Positions 1-10,473 of a stretch of 38,468 bases of DNA are shown in pieces. The number at the start of each line of letters is the position of its first letter. Positions within the stretch are counted from its first letter, which is position 1. The stretch is taken from NCBI GenBank assembly GCA_945873335.1, contig CAMCCH010000004.1, forward strand, positions 1 through 38,468, read 5' to 3'. The position numbers and the translations under genes are program-made. The notes beneath the pieces are model-generated. The model saw only the letters and a list, made by a program, of their open reading frames with translations, searched no databases and was not told the DNA's origin. This DNA is from Bifidobacterium breve (GTDB lineage: Bacteria; Actinomycetota; Actinomycetes; Nanopelagicales; Nanopelagicaceae).

Positions 1-39
1 ACTTTTGCGAAGCGTTCCTGCTCCATGAGTTCTCATCAT
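1..39 (-). CDS. aspS: Aspartyl-tRNA synthetase, N-terminal 13 codons only (runs off the left edge)
   Basis: Minus-strand reading from 39 gives MMRTHGAGTLRKS, resembling the actinobacterial AspS N-terminus (M-RTH-AG-LR). It lies directly downstream of hisS, the usual hisS-aspS order. Too short for the ORF track. Confidence 0.7.
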   Translation of the reverse strand, partial: MMRTHGAGTLRKS

Positions 40-68
40 AATAAATTCAACATGTCCGATCAGTGGGT

Positions 69-1319
69 TTAGAGCGCTTGGTGTAAGGCGCTAATCGTAA
101 CTGATTTTGAAACTCCACTAGACATCTCTTTGAGTTCAACGCTACCCGACGCTAATTCCGTATCACCTAAGACAACGACATATTTTGAGCCACTCTTATC
201 TGCAGCCTTCATTGCACCTTTGAGCGCGCGCTCTCCAAATGCAATCTCAACAACGTGACCACTATCTCGCAACTGCATTGCTACAGCTAGTGCTTCACTT
301 TTGGCCTTTTCACCTAGAGGAATAATAAATAGATCTGAAGTAAAGGAGTCCTTTGGTACAACGCCCTCTGCTTGAGCTGCGAGAAGAGCGCGATCAACTC
401 CTAATCCAAATCCAATTCCTGATAGCTCTTGTCCACCTAATTGCTCCATGAGGCCGTCATAACGCCCTCCGCCACCAATACCTGATTGCGCGCCAAGATC
501 TTCATGGATAAATTCAAAGGTAGTTCCGGTGTAGTAATCAAGACCACGAACCATATGTGGATTGAGAACATAAGCAATTCCTAGGCGTTTGAGGTGTTCT
601 TGAACTTGCGCAAATTGCGCGCGAGATTCTTGCGATAGAAAATCCATAAGCAATGGCGCTTTTGCCATCATTTTCTTCATCTCTTCGCGCTTGTCATCGA
701 AGAGGCGAAGTGGGTTTATTTTCGCGCGAGCAGATGTTGCTTCATCTAAATCTAGAGTTGCAATATATTTGTCGAGTTCGACTCGGTGCGCACTTCGTGA
801 AGCGCTATCTCCTAGTGAGGTGATCTCTAATCGATAGCGTTTCAGACCAAGTGATCTAAAACCTTGATCAGCAATTGCTATGACTTCAGCATCAATGGCT
901 GGGTCATCAATTCCAATTGCTTCAATTCCAACTTGATAAAATTGTCTGAAGCGTCCAGCCTGTGGTCTTTCAGCGCGGAAGAATGCTCCGCTGTACCAAA
1001 CTTTTATTGGCAATTGTCCGCGATCCAAATTGTGCTCGATAACAGCGCGCATCACTCCAGCAGTTCCTTCAGGGCGCAGAGTTATTGAACGACCGCCGCG
1101 ATCTTCGAAGGTATACATCTCTTTAGAAACAACATCTGTCGATTCGCCAACACCACGTGTAAAGAGTTGAGTATCTTCAAAAACAGGGAGCTCCATGAGT
1201 GAATATCCGGCTAAGCGGGCTGGTGCAATAAGTCCATCGCGAACCCATTCAAATTCCCGCGATGCAGGTGGAACGTACTCGCTCACTCCTTTAGGGGCAT
1301 GTATCTTCTCTTTTTTCAT
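69..1319 (-). CDS. hisS: Histidyl-tRNA synthetase
   Basis: 416 aa ORF with class II aaRS motifs ([55 protein letters not shown]). Confidence 0.97.
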   Translation of the reverse strand: MKKEKIHAPKGVSEYVPPASREFEWVRDGLIAPARLAGYSLMELPVFEDTQLFTRGVGESTDVVSKEMYTFEDRGGRSITLRPEGTAGVMRAVIEHNLDRGQLPIKVWYSGAFFRAERPQAGRFRQFYQVGIEAIGIDDPAIDAEVIAIADQGFRSLGLKRYRLEITSLGDSASRSAHRVELDKYIATLDLDEATSARAKINPLRLFDDKREEMKKMMAKAPLLMDFLSQESRAQFAQVQEHLKRLGIAYVLNPHMVRGLDYYTGTTFEFIHEDLGAQSGIGGGGRYDGLMEQLGGQELSGIGFGLGVDRALLAAQAEGVVPKDSFTSDLFIIPLGEKAKSEALAVAMQLRDSGHVVEIAFGERALKGAMKAADKSGSKYVVVLGDTELASGSVELKEMSSGVSKSVTISALHQAL

Positions 1320-2012
1320 TTAGAAGCGCCCCTTATTCTTACTTGATGGTTTAGAAAAATCTTTGAGATACGGATTCGTACGACGCTCATGCCCAATAGT
1401 GGTCTCTGGACCATGCCCTGGGAGCACTCGCAATACATCATCGAGTGGCACAATCTTGTTTCGCAAACTCTCTTCCATATCTTTTGCTGACCCAGTTGGT
1501 AGATCGGTACGACCAATCGAACCAGCGAAGAGAACATCTCCGCTAACCAATATTTCATCATCAATCGTAAATATCATTGAGCCACGGGTATGACCGGGTG
1601 CATGAAAGGCCTGAACCCTCATGCCCACAATCTCAATCGCATCACCATTGCGCAATTCTCTAACATCGCCTGGTTCAACAAAGTCCATCTCATCCAATGT
1701 CGCAGCAAATTCTGTACTCAGCGCTCGCTTTGGATGCTTGAGTAATATTCGATCCTCGCTATGGATGTATGCCGGTATCGAATATCCATTAGCGACTGGG
1801 CGAATAGAGAATGTGTGGTCGAGGTGGCCATGAGTGGCAATGATTGCAACTGGCTTTAGTTTGAATCTTTCGACAATTTCTTCTATCTCTTTAGAAGTAT
1901 CAGGCATTCCAGCATCAAAGATCAGGCATTCACTGCCTTGGCTGGGGGCAATAATCCAGGTATTTGTGGCAAACATTGGTGCGGCAAAGCCTTCGACAAG
2001 CATTACTGGCAC
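1320..2012 (-). CDS. MBL-fold metallohydrolase (glyoxalase II-like)
   Basis: THGHLDHT metal-binding motif, GHTRGSMIF, SGDVLFAGSIGRTDL, LPGHGPETT. Confidence 0.92.
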   Translation of the reverse strand: MPVMLVEGFAAPMFATNTWIIAPSQGSECLIFDAGMPDTSKEIEEIVERFKLKPVAIIATHGHLDHTFSIRPVANGYSIPAYIHSEDRILLKHPKRALSTEFAATLDEMDFVEPGDVRELRNGDAIEIVGMRVQAFHAPGHTRGSMIFTIDDEILVSGDVLFAGSIGRTDLPTGSAKDMEESLRNKIVPLDDVLRVLPGHGPETTIGHERRTNPYLKDFSKPSSKNKGRF

Positions 2013-2059
2013 CTAAATCTCTCAAGATTACGCTCGAATAATTGGTCGGCTAGAGGCGA

Positions 2060-2090
2060 TTGACGCTAACCCCATGGGACAGGGTACCTT
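2060..2090 (+). promoter_or_regulatory. Candidate sigma-A-type promoter for the DUF349 gene (TTGACG-19 nt-TACCTT)
   Basis: TTGACG at 2060-2065 and TACCTT (TAnnnT) at 2085-2090, in the divergent intergenic region. Spacer is slightly long; visual match only. Confidence 0.35.
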
Positions 2091-2119
2091 TTAGCCCATC
2101 ACAACGCTTCATCCATCAC

Positions 2120-2178
2120 CGCTACCTAAGACAGAAAATCTTAGGAGTTGAAACCATAGCGAAGGTCTCGAAGAGATC
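2120..2178 (+). promoter_or_regulatory. Candidate structured 5' leader of the DUF349 mRNA
   Basis: CCTAAGA(2125-2131)/TCTTAGG(2139-2145) perfect 7-bp hairpin, enclosed by CGCTA(2120-2124)/TAGCG(2157-2161). It is followed by GGTCTC(2164-2169)-GAA-GAGATC(2173-2178). Confidence 0.4.
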
Positions 2179-2202
2179 ACCGCGCTGAAAGGAACATAAA
2201 CC

Positions 2203-3504
2203 ATGTCCGACTTCAACCCACAATCAATTGCTCCCTCTGCTGCAAGTGCTCTCATAGGAGATCCTGCACAATTTGGTCGAGTTGCTGAAGATGGAACGGT
2301 TTACGTAAGAACTCCTAAAGGCGAAAAAGCAGTTGGATCATATCCAGGTAAGAGTGCAGAAGAAGCGCTCGCTTACTTTGTCAGAAAATTTGAATTAGTT
2401 GCAGGCGAAATAGCACTTCTCGCTGCGCGCATCAAGAGTGGCGCGATGGTTCCCTCCGATGCACACATCGCCGTAAAGAAGCTACGCGATCAAGTTCGCG
2501 AACTCAACGGTGTTGGCGATTTAGCCGCCCTTGCTTCATCAGTAGAACAACTAGAGCCACTTATCGAGGGTCATCGCGAAGCATATGAAGCTAAGAAGGC
2601 TGCAGAAGCTGCTGCCAAAAGCGCTCGCCGTGAGCAAATTCTTGTAGAAAAAGAGAAGATTGTTGTCGAGGCCGAATCTCTTGCAATGTCAGAAAATTGG
2701 AAAGTAACTGGTGATCGTCTCAAGCAACTTCTAGACGAATGGAAGCTTGCTCCTCGTTTAGATAAGAAAGCCGATGGCGATCTTTGGAAGAGATTCTCAA
2801 GTTCACGCAACAAGTTTGATAAGCGTCGCCGCACTCACTTTGCTTCCCTTGAGGCTACACAAAGCGTAGTAAGTGATGCCAAGAAAGCACTCGTTGCACA
2901 AGCCGAAGCACTTGCTACATCTACAGATTGGGTAGCAACCGCTCGTCAATTCAAAACTCTTATGGATGCCTGGAAAGCAGCTGGACGCGGCAAGCCAAGT
3001 GATGACACTAAATTGTGGGCAAAGTTCAAGAAGTCCCAAGATGCATTCTTCGCGGCAAAAATTGCTGACCTAGAAAAACGTGATGTAACTATGGCAGCAA
3101 ATCTTGCTAAGCGTGAAGAATTGCTTCCACTCATTGAAGCGCTGCTTCCAATCAAAGATTTGAAAGAGGCTAAGAACGCACTTCGCGATCATCTTCGTTC
3201 ATGGGAGAAGATTGGAATGACTCATCGCGACAAGCGCAGCGCACTCGATGCTCGTGTGCGTGTGGTCGAAGAGGCAATCAAAGCTGCAGAAGCAGAGGTA
3301 TGGCGCAAAACTGATCCTGCTGCAAAGGCACGTGCCAATGAAGTTGTTCGCCAGCTCAGCGATGCTATTGATAATTATGAAAAGGCAGCAGCAAAGGCAA
3401 CTGCAGCAGGAAATGCTAAGAAGGCTGCTGAGGCTCTTGAATCTGCAGCTGCTCGTCGTGTTTGGCTGGCCGAAGCTGAAAAGGGTTTAGCAGAGTTCAA
3501 TTGA
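2203..3504 (+). CDS. DUF349 domain-containing protein
   Basis: 433 aa, Ala/Lys-rich coiled repeats of the type 'W..T...LK.L.DEWK......K..D..LWKRF...R..FF..R', typical of DUF349. RBS-like AAAGGAA upstream of the ATG. Confidence 0.88.
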   Translation: MSDFNPQSIAPSAASALIGDPAQFGRVAEDGTVYVRTPKGEKAVGSYPGKSAEEALAYFVRKFELVAGEIALLAARIKSGAMVPSDAHIAVKKLRDQVRELNGVGDLAALASSVEQLEPLIEGHREAYEAKKAAEAAAKSARREQILVEKEKIVVEAESLAMSENWKVTGDRLKQLLDEWKLAPRLDKKADGDLWKRFSSSRNKFDKRRRTHFASLEATQSVVSDAKKALVAQAEALATSTDWVATARQFKTLMDAWKAAGRGKPSDDTKLWAKFKKSQDAFFAAKIADLEKRDVTMAANLAKREELLPLIEALLPIKDLKEAKNALRDHLRSWEKIGMTHRDKRSALDARVRVVEEAIKAAEAEVWRKTDPAAKARANEVVRQLSDAIDNYEKAAAKATAAGNAKKAAEALESAAARRVWLAEAEKGLAEFN

Positions 3505-3514
3505 TTCTTAGTAG

Positions 3515-5677
3515 TTAGTTGTTAGTTGTTCTATAAACGTCATAAACACCTTCAATGGTGCGAACTGCCGCTAATACTGCATCGAGATGTTTGGCGTCTG
3601 CCATTTCAAATGTAAATCGTGAGAATGCAGTTCTATCTTTTGAGGTCGTAACTGATGCACTCAAAATATTTACATGCTGATCCGAAAGTGTTCTCGTTAC
3701 ATCTGCGAGTAGAGATGGACGATCCAGGGCTTCAACTTGAATATTGACTAGGAATACACTCGCCGCGCCTGCACGCCAACGAACCTCTACAACACGCTCA
3801 TTCTGAGTTGAGCGCAGATCATCGGCATTAATGCAGTCCGCGCGATGAATCGAAACACCACTTCCTTTTGTTATGAAACCCATAATCGAGTCGCCGGGAA
3901 CGGGCGTACAGCATCGGGCAAGTTTTACTAAAACATCACCTACGCCTATTACCTCTACAGCATTACTTGAACGCCTTGAAGAAGTCACATGAGTTGGAAG
4001 AACATCCATTGTTGGTTCGGGATGAGAATCCTCTACCGACATTGAGGCGACAAGTTTTTCGATAATCGATGCGGCAGAGACATGACCATCACCAACTGCC
4101 GAATAAAGCGCTTCAATATCTGTATAGCGAAGTTCGTGCGCCAATTCCAATAGAGAATGTCCGGCAAAAATCTTCTGCAATGGAAGTCCTGCTTTGCGCA
4201 TTTGGCGAGCAATGGATTCGCGTCCTGCATCAATTGCTTCTTCTCTGCGCTCCTTGCTAAACCACGCTTTGATCTTTGATCTGGCTCTTGGACTCTTTAC
4301 AAAGTTGAGCCAGTCGCGACTTGGACTCGCAGAATCACTTTTGTTAGTAACAATTTCTACAACATCACCATTCGCCAACTTTGATTCCAGAGGGACAAGG
4401 CGTCCATTGACCTTTGCTCCAGCGCATCGATCGCCAACATCTGTGTGAACCGAATATGCAAAATCAACAGGCGTTGAACCACTAGGTAGAGCTATAACGC
4501 TTCCCTTCGGTGTGAAAACAAATACTTCGGGTGAACCTAAATCAAAACGTAGCGCTTCAAGAAATTCTGAAGGGTCCTCCGTCTCTTTCTGCCATTCGTG
4601 CAATTGGCGCAGCCAGAGCATTTCTGGTGAAGATGAATTACTTTCATTTCCCTGCTTGTATTTCCAATGAGCAGCGATACCGAACTCAGCGCGCGAGTGC
4701 ATATCGTAGGTTCGAATCTGTATCTCAATTGCCTTACCTGTTGGACCAATCACTGTTGTGTGTAGCGATTGATATAAATTGAATTTAGGCATCGCTATAT
4801 AGTCTTTAAAACGTCCAGGTACCGGGCTCCAACGCGCATGAATAGAACCAAGGACTGCATAGCAATCGCGAACATCTTCGACAAGAACGCGAATACCTAC
4901 GAGGTCATAAATATCATTGAAATCGCGTCCGCGAACAACCATCTTTTGATAGACGCTAAAGAAATGCTTTTGCCGACCAGTAACTGTTGCTTCAATGCCG
5001 TCACGAAGTAAGTCCTCACGAACCGCTGTGATTACATCCTCGCTCAGCGCCTGACGAGCAGGTGAGCGATCTGCAACGAGGCGAGCAATCTCCTCAAATT
5101 TCTTAGGTTCCAAAACTTCGAAGGAGAGATCTTCCAATTCCCACTTAATGGCGTTCATGCCGAGGCGGTGTGCAAGTGGCGCATAAATATCGAGTGTCTC
5201 ACGTGCTTTGCGATTAGCACTTTCAGGCGATACATACTTCCACGTGCGTGCGTTATGGAGACGATCTGCAAGTTTGATAACAAGAACTCGAATATCTCGC
5301 GACATAGCAACAACCATCTTGCGTACTGTTTCGGCCTCTGCAGTTGGTCCGTATGTGAGTTTGTCTAGCTTCGTGACGCCATCTACTAGAGATGCAATCT
5401 CATCGCCAAAATCACTTCGTAATTGCTCTAATGAATACGGCGTATCTTCAACGGTGTCGTGAAGTAGCGCAGCGATAATCGTTGCTGGATTCAGTCCCAG
5501 TTCAGCGAGAATTTCAGCGACTGCAACTGGGTGCGTTATGTATCGATCACCAGATTTACGCAATTGCCCTTCGTGCGCTTCCTGCGCAATCAGAAAAGCT
5601 CGCTCCACATTTTCCAGTGGAGCGTTTGCATGGTTTTCTTTGAGTGCACTAAGAATCGGTGCAATCAAAGTATCCAT
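3515..5677 (-). CDS. rel: Bifunctional (p)ppGpp synthetase/hydrolase Rel
   Basis: 720 aa; HD domain (ALLHDTVEDTPYS), synthetase (GRQKHFFSVYQKM, YDLVGIRVLV, YQSLHTTVIGPTG), TGS (VFVFTPKGSVIALPSGSTPVDFAYSVHTDVGDRCAGAKVNGR), C-terminal ACT. Confidence 0.97.
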   Translation of the reverse strand: MDTLIAPILSALKENHANAPLENVERAFLIAQEAHEGQLRKSGDRYITHPVAVAEILAELGLNPATIIAALLHDTVEDTPYSLEQLRSDFGDEIASLVDGVTKLDKLTYGPTAEAETVRKMVVAMSRDIRVLVIKLADRLHNARTWKYVSPESANRKARETLDIYAPLAHRLGMNAIKWELEDLSFEVLEPKKFEEIARLVADRSPARQALSEDVITAVREDLLRDGIEATVTGRQKHFFSVYQKMVVRGRDFNDIYDLVGIRVLVEDVRDCYAVLGSIHARWSPVPGRFKDYIAMPKFNLYQSLHTTVIGPTGKAIEIQIRTYDMHSRAEFGIAAHWKYKQGNESNSSSPEMLWLRQLHEWQKETEDPSEFLEALRFDLGSPEVFVFTPKGSVIALPSGSTPVDFAYSVHTDVGDRCAGAKVNGRLVPLESKLANGDVVEIVTNKSDSASPSRDWLNFVKSPRARSKIKAWFSKERREEAIDAGRESIARQMRKAGLPLQKIFAGHSLLELAHELRYTDIEALYSAVGDGHVSAASIIEKLVASMSVEDSHPEPTMDVLPTHVTSSRRSSNAVEVIGVGDVLVKLARCCTPVPGDSIMGFITKGSGVSIHRADCINADDLRSTQNERVVEVRWRAGAASVFLVNIQVEALDRPSLLADVTRTLSDQHVNILSASVTTSKDRTAFSRFTFEMADAKHLDAVLAAVRTIEGVYDVYRTTNN

Positions 5678-5690
5678 TTAGATCACGTCC

Positions 5691-6764
5691 CTACTTGCGA
5701 CCTTTTCGCTTAGGTTGATTACGTGGGCCACGTCGCTCTGCCACAACTGTTGAACCAGAAGCACTGGTTGCAGCAGATGAACCATCAGAATGTGACGCTG
5801 CTCCCCCGCGCGCATTGACTCGCTTTGCAAGTGCTTGCATTGCTGGTTCGCGCTCACGTAGAACAGCCAAGATGGGCGTTGCAATAAAGATCGAGGAATA
5901 TGTACCAGTTGCTAGACCAATAAAGAGTGCAAGTGATAGATCCTTCAAAGTTCCAGCACCAAGTAAGCCTGCACCAACAAAGAGGATAGAACCAACTGGT
6001 AGCAAGGCAATCAAGGAAGTATTGAAAGAGCGAACGAGCGTTTGATTGACGGCAAGATTTGCGGCTTGTGAATATGTGCTCTTTGAGGTTGAAGTAATTG
6101 TTCGAGTATTTTCTCGAACTTTATCGAACACAACAACCGTGTCATAGAGCGAATACCCAAGGATAGTAAGGAAGCCGATCACCGTCGCGGGCGTTACATC
6201 AAATCCAACGAGTGCATAAATTCCTACAGTAATAAAGACGTCGTGAACTACAGCAATAATTGCTGCAATCGCCATTTTTGGTTCGAATGCCATAGCAAGA
6301 TAGAGCATCACGACAATCACAAAGCCAATAAGTCCGTACAGAGCCTTGCGAGTGATTTCTTTACCCCACGAAGGGCCAACTATTTGAGTATCAATAGAGC
6401 CTACTGAAACCCCAAGTTTGCTAGCGAGTGCATCCTGGAGTTGATTTGATTCAACAGTAGATAGAGCTCCGGTTTGAACACGTACTTTCTCTGTACCAAT
6501 TTTCTGAATGATTGTTTCACTGGTAATTCCAGTTGACTCAACCGCAGCGCGAGCATCTTCAACTGTTACACCCTGCTTTGTGATGATGTAGGAAGAGCCA
6601 CCTTTGAATTCGATTCCAAGATGTAAGCCCTGAATAGCAAGTGCACCGATAGATGCAAGTATGAGGAGTGCGGAGATTGCATACCAGCGACGACGCTTTC
6701 CGATGAAATCAATTGAAGTTTCACCGCGATACAAACGTCCACCCATGCCTGATAGTGATGACAT
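5691..6764 (-). CDS. secF: Protein translocase subunit SecF
   Basis: IDFIGKRRRWYAISALLI, GIEFKGGSSY, GYSLYDTVVVFDKVREN motifs; adjacent to secD. Confidence 0.96.
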   Translation of the reverse strand: MSSLSGMGGRLYRGETSIDFIGKRRRWYAISALLILASIGALAIQGLHLGIEFKGGSSYIITKQGVTVEDARAAVESTGITSETIIQKIGTEKVRVQTGALSTVESNQLQDALASKLGVSVGSIDTQIVGPSWGKEITRKALYGLIGFVIVVMLYLAMAFEPKMAIAAIIAVVHDVFITVGIYALVGFDVTPATVIGFLTILGYSLYDTVVVFDKVRENTRTITSTSKSTYSQAANLAVNQTLVRSFNTSLIALLPVGSILFVGAGLLGAGTLKDLSLALFIGLATGTYSSIFIATPILAVLREREPAMQALAKRVNARGGAASHSDGSSAATSASGSTVVAERRGPRNQPKRKGRK

Positions 6765-6766
6765 TG

Positions 6767-8287
6767 TTATGCCTCCTTTGGTGCAGAAATTGTTCCCAGG
6801 CTCTTAGCCGAGAAACCTGAGAGCGGATGACCTGAACTGTAGAAATTGAGTCTAGAGATAATGCTAGTAATTGGTTTCGTGAAGGCGAAGACAACTACTA
6901 AGTCAACCAGTGTTGTAAGTCCTAGAGTGAAGGCGAAGCCTCGCACTCCACCGACTGCAAAGAAATAGAGAAGCACTGCAGCGATGATAGATACAAAGTC
7001 GGCAACAATAATTGTTCGACGGGCTCGCGTCCAGCCAGTCTCAACTGCCGAACGTAGTGATCTTCCCTCGCGCACTTCATCTCGAATACGTTCGAAGTAA
7101 ACGATGAATGAGTCGGCGGTAATACCGATAGCGACAATGAGACCGGCTATACCTGCCAATGTAAGAGTGAATCCAATCCACTTACCAAGAAGGAGAATAA
7201 GTAGATAGACCAGACCAGCTGCAATCGCTAATGAACCAACAGTGATAAGACCGAGTCCACGGTAATAAAGAATTGAATAGATAAGAACCAAAATCAATCC
7301 AAGTGCACCGGCAAGTAAGCCTGCTTGCAACTGATCGGATCCCAGTGTTGGCGAAATCTGCTGCACTTCGCCACGATCAAATGCAAGTGGTAGTGCTCCA
7401 TATTTCAAAACATTTGCAAGATCTGCAGCCTCTGTTTGAGTGAAGCTTCCAGTGATTTGGGCATTACCTGAAGGAATCGGTTCGTTGATACGTGGCGCAG
7501 AAACAACTAATCCATCGAGGACAATTGCAACTTGATTTAGAGGAGTTGTAAGTGATGTAACGCGAGTTGTAAGCGCTCCAAATGCTTTTGTTCCTTCATC
7601 ATTGAAAGTAAGTGATACATACCAAATGCTTCCACCTTGTGTATCAAGACCGGCACTTGCTTTAGAAACTTGGCGTCCTAAAACTTCAGCAGGTGCCAAA
7701 ATATACTTGCTTCCGCCTTCTCGACTACAAGCAACAATGGCTTGATCTGCAGCATCACTACCTGTTCCTTGTCGATTTGCATCGATCGAACAATCCAATT
7801 TTGCAAAACGCGCATTTACATCTGGAGCGATACCAGCGACGGGGGTTGCGGCAGTGGCTGTATCTGAAAGATTTGGAACTCCAGAAGTTTCTGCAAGTAC
7901 TTGTCTAAAGCGAAGTTCTGCAGTCTGTCCAACCAACTCAACAACGCGTCGTCCAGTATCGCCAGGAACAGAGATAACAATTTGACGATTTGTGCCGCTA
8001 CCCTGCGCGGTTACTTCACTCTCTGCAACACCGAGTGAGTTCACACGCTGGCGAATGATCGAAACTGCTTGATCAATAGCTTCGTTAGTAACTTTTCCAT
8101 CTTCACCTGGTGCGATACGTGGTTGAAGAGTCACACTCGTTCCGCCTCGAAGGTCTAGACCTAAGCGAACTTGTGTTGCTCCTTGAATAAAGACCGCACC
8201 GAGTAGAGCAAAGAGAACGAGGGCCAAAATTGCCAGAGTACGTCCTGGGCGGGCAGACGTCTTTACAGGTTTAGTAGTTGTAGACAT
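6767..8287 (-). CDS. secD: Protein translocase subunit SecD
   Basis: RLGLDLRGGTSVTLQP, VQQISPTLGSDQLQAGLLAG, GITADSFIVYFERIRDEVREG. Confidence 0.96.
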   Translation of the reverse strand: MSTTTKPVKTSARPGRTLAILALVLFALLGAVFIQGATQVRLGLDLRGGTSVTLQPRIAPGEDGKVTNEAIDQAVSIIRQRVNSLGVAESEVTAQGSGTNRQIVISVPGDTGRRVVELVGQTAELRFRQVLAETSGVPNLSDTATAATPVAGIAPDVNARFAKLDCSIDANRQGTGSDAADQAIVACSREGGSKYILAPAEVLGRQVSKASAGLDTQGGSIWYVSLTFNDEGTKAFGALTTRVTSLTTPLNQVAIVLDGLVVSAPRINEPIPSGNAQITGSFTQTEAADLANVLKYGALPLAFDRGEVQQISPTLGSDQLQAGLLAGALGLILVLIYSILYYRGLGLITVGSLAIAAGLVYLLILLLGKWIGFTLTLAGIAGLIVAIGITADSFIVYFERIRDEVREGRSLRSAVETGWTRARRTIIVADFVSIIAAVLLYFFAVGGVRGFAFTLGLTTLVDLVVVFAFTKPITSIISRLNFYSSGHPLSGFSAKSLGTISAPKEA

Positions 8288-8298
8288 AGGACGAGAGT

Positions 8299-9345
8299 CT
8301 AGGCATCAGGCGCAGGTGTGTCGAAAAGGGTCGCAATTCCAGCGGGTGGTGTTCGTCCTATATGGCTCCAGCCCAATGCTGTTGCAATACGTCCTCGCGG
8401 AGTTCTAGCCATAAATCCATTGCGAACCAGGAATGGTTCAGCGACAGATTCGACCGTCTCAACCTCTTCGCCCACGGCAATAGCCAGAGTGGATAGACCG
8501 ACCGGTCCCCCGTTGAAGCGCTCAACGAGTGCAATAAGAACCGCGCGATCGAGTCGATCTAATCCGATTTCATCTACTTCATAAATTTCGAGAGCAGCTC
8601 GCGCATCTGCAAGAGTTATTGATGAACTTCCTTGAACTTGTGCGTAATCTCGAACTCGACGCAATAATCTATTTGCGATGCGCGGTGTACCTCGTGAACG
8701 TCGCGCAATCTCACTCACCGATTTGGTATCGATAGTGACACCCAACAACTTTGCGCTTCGCACCAATACTCTCTCTAATTCACTCTCTTGATAAAAATCA
8801 AGATGCGCTGTGAAACCGAAACGATCGCGCAGCGGACTTGGCAATAATCCGGCGCGAGTTGTTGCTCCAACCAATGTGAAATGTGGAAGCTGTAAAGGAA
8901 TCGCTGTAGCACCGGGGCCTTTGCCTACTACGACGTCGACTCGGAAATCTTCCATAGCTAGATATAAGAGTTCTTCTGCTGGTCTCGGCAAGCGATGAAT
9001 TTCATCGAGAAAAAGAATCTCGCCTTCAACTAATGAAGAGAGAATTGCTGCCAAATCTCCGGCATGTGTAATTGCAGGACCACTCGTAATTCGTATGGGC
9101 GTATCCATCTCGCTTGCAAGAATGAGGGCCAATGTTGTTTTTCCTAAACCTGGAGGACCTGACAATAAAATGTGATCGGCGCTTGCACCTCGTTGGCGTG
9201 CGGCAGATAAGAGAACGTCGATTTGTTCACGCACGCGTTCTTGGCCTATAAATTCCTTGAGGTTTTTAGGACGTAGAGCATTCTCCAAAACGGATTCTTC
9301 CCCCAACGACTGCGCAGCGACTAAACGCTCTTCGCTATTTTCCAT
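8299..9345 (-). CDS. ruvB: Holliday junction branch migration helicase RuvB
   Basis: Walker [38 protein letters not shown]. Start refined to [12 protein letters not shown] (9345) because the longer ORF start overlaps ruvA. Confidence 0.96.
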   Translation of the reverse strand: MENSEERLVAAQSLGEESVLENALRPKNLKEFIGQERVREQIDVLLSAARQRGASADHILLSGPPGLGKTTLALILASEMDTPIRITSGPAITHAGDLAAILSSLVEGEILFLDEIHRLPRPAEELLYLAMEDFRVDVVVGKGPGATAIPLQLPHFTLVGATTRAGLLPSPLRDRFGFTAHLDFYQESELERVLVRSAKLLGVTIDTKSVSEIARRSRGTPRIANRLLRRVRDYAQVQGSSSITLADARAALEIYEVDEIGLDRLDRAVLIALVERFNGGPVGLSTLAIAVGEEVETVESVAEPFLVRNGFMARTPRGRIATALGWSHIGRTPPAGIATLFDTPAPDA

Positions 9346-9937
9346 TTGCAAGCGCTTTCTTGAGTAAATCACCGAGTGCAACATCGGCTGGATCAATGCC
9401 TTCATTTTGTAAACGTGAAACTAAAGCACTGATTGCATTATCAGAATCTTTAGGAGTAAAACCGAGTGACACAAGTGCGCTAGTGAGCTGTTCGCGCCAC
9501 GCAGGCTGATGGCTCAGATGGTTGGCGTGTGCACCCACACGAGTCATCTTGCCTTTTAGTTCGAGAATCATGCGTTGAGCACCCTTTTTACCGATGCCTG
9601 GGACTTTCTCAATTGCTGCAACATTTTCTTGCGCAATAGCGCGACCTAGATCTTCAATTGAAAGAGATCCCAATATTGATAGTGCGACTTTTGGACCTAC
9701 TCCTGAAACAGTCTGCAACAGTTCAAAAGTGTTCTTACTTTCTTCATCTAGAAAACCAAAAAGTGTCAATGAATCCTCGCGAACAACCAGAGACGTATGC
9801 ACAATAGCTTGCGCTCCTAGAGTCAGGGATGCACTCGTAGCACTGGTTACTAAGACTGCATAACCGACACCTTGAACTTCGATAATCACTCTATCGCTTA
9901 GAAGTGAGCGGACAGTTCCATTGAGCAACGAAATCAT
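9335..9937 (-). CDS. ruvA: Holliday junction DNA helicase subunit RuvA
   Basis: [59 protein letters not shown]. Confidence 0.96.
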   Translation of the reverse strand: MISLLNGTVRSLLSDRVIIEVQGVGYAVLVTSATSASLTLGAQAIVHTSLVVREDSLTLFGFLDEESKNTFELLQTVSGVGPKVALSILGSLSIEDLGRAIAQENVAAIEKVPGIGKKGAQRMILELKGKMTRVGAHANHLSHQPAWREQLTSALVSLGFTPKDSDNAISALVSRLQNEGIDPADVALGDLLKKALANGK

Positions 9938-10473
9938 CGTGCACGCAACTTACGTAAGCGCGATTTTTCAGCTTCAAGTGCGTTAGCAATTTTTGTATTC
10001 GCACTCCCACGCCAGATATTGCATATAGCAAGGGCTAGAGCATCAGTACTATCAACTGGCTTAGGCGCACTCTCTAACTTCAAAATATGTACAACCATGT
10101 CCGCAACTTGCTTCTTATTTGCGCGACCAGAGCCAGTTACTGCAGCTTTGACTTCACTCGGAGTGTGCATGACGACTGGTATTCCAGCTTTTGCTGCCAG
10201 AAGTAATGCGACACCTGCTGCCTGCCCAGTCCCCATGACAGTGCTCACATTGTGTTGTGAGAAAACTCGCTCTACGGCAATGACATCAGGTGAATACAAA
10301 TTGATCCACTCACCCAATTGTCTATCCAGATCAAGCAATCGCATCTCAAGAGGAATATCAGTTGGTGTCTTTATTACGCCAACACCAACGAGTGAGAGTT
10401 GTGTGCCAGTAGATCCCTCGACAATTCCTATACCGCAACGAGTGAGCCCTGGGTCAACTCCCAAAACCTTCAT
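9934..10473 (-). CDS. ruvC: Crossover junction endodeoxyribonuclease RuvC
   Basis: [51 protein letters not shown]. Confidence 0.96.
   Translation of the reverse strand: MKVLGVDPGLTRCGIGIVEGSTGTQLSLVGVGVIKTPTDIPLEMRLLDLDRQLGEWINLYSPDVIAVERVFSQHNVSTVMGTGQAAGVALLLAAKAGIPVVMHTPSEVKAAVTGSGRANKKQVADMVVHILKLESAPKPVDSTDALALAICNIWRGSANTKIANALEAEKSRLRKLRAR

Noticed and set aside
3360-3480. Ala/Lys-rich repetitive codons (GCAGCAAAGGCAACTGCAGCAGG...)
   Set aside because: Explained by the low-complexity coiled C-terminus of the DUF349 protein; not a DNA repeat element.
3505-3535. Short repeats TAGTTGTTAGTTGTT at the DUF349/rel junction
   Set aside because: Only two to three short copies, partly explained by the rel C-terminal codons (TTNN-stop); not a real repeat array.
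5678-5884. 68-aa minus ORF overlapping the secF 3' end in another frame
   Set aside because: Out-of-frame reading of secF; no independent support.
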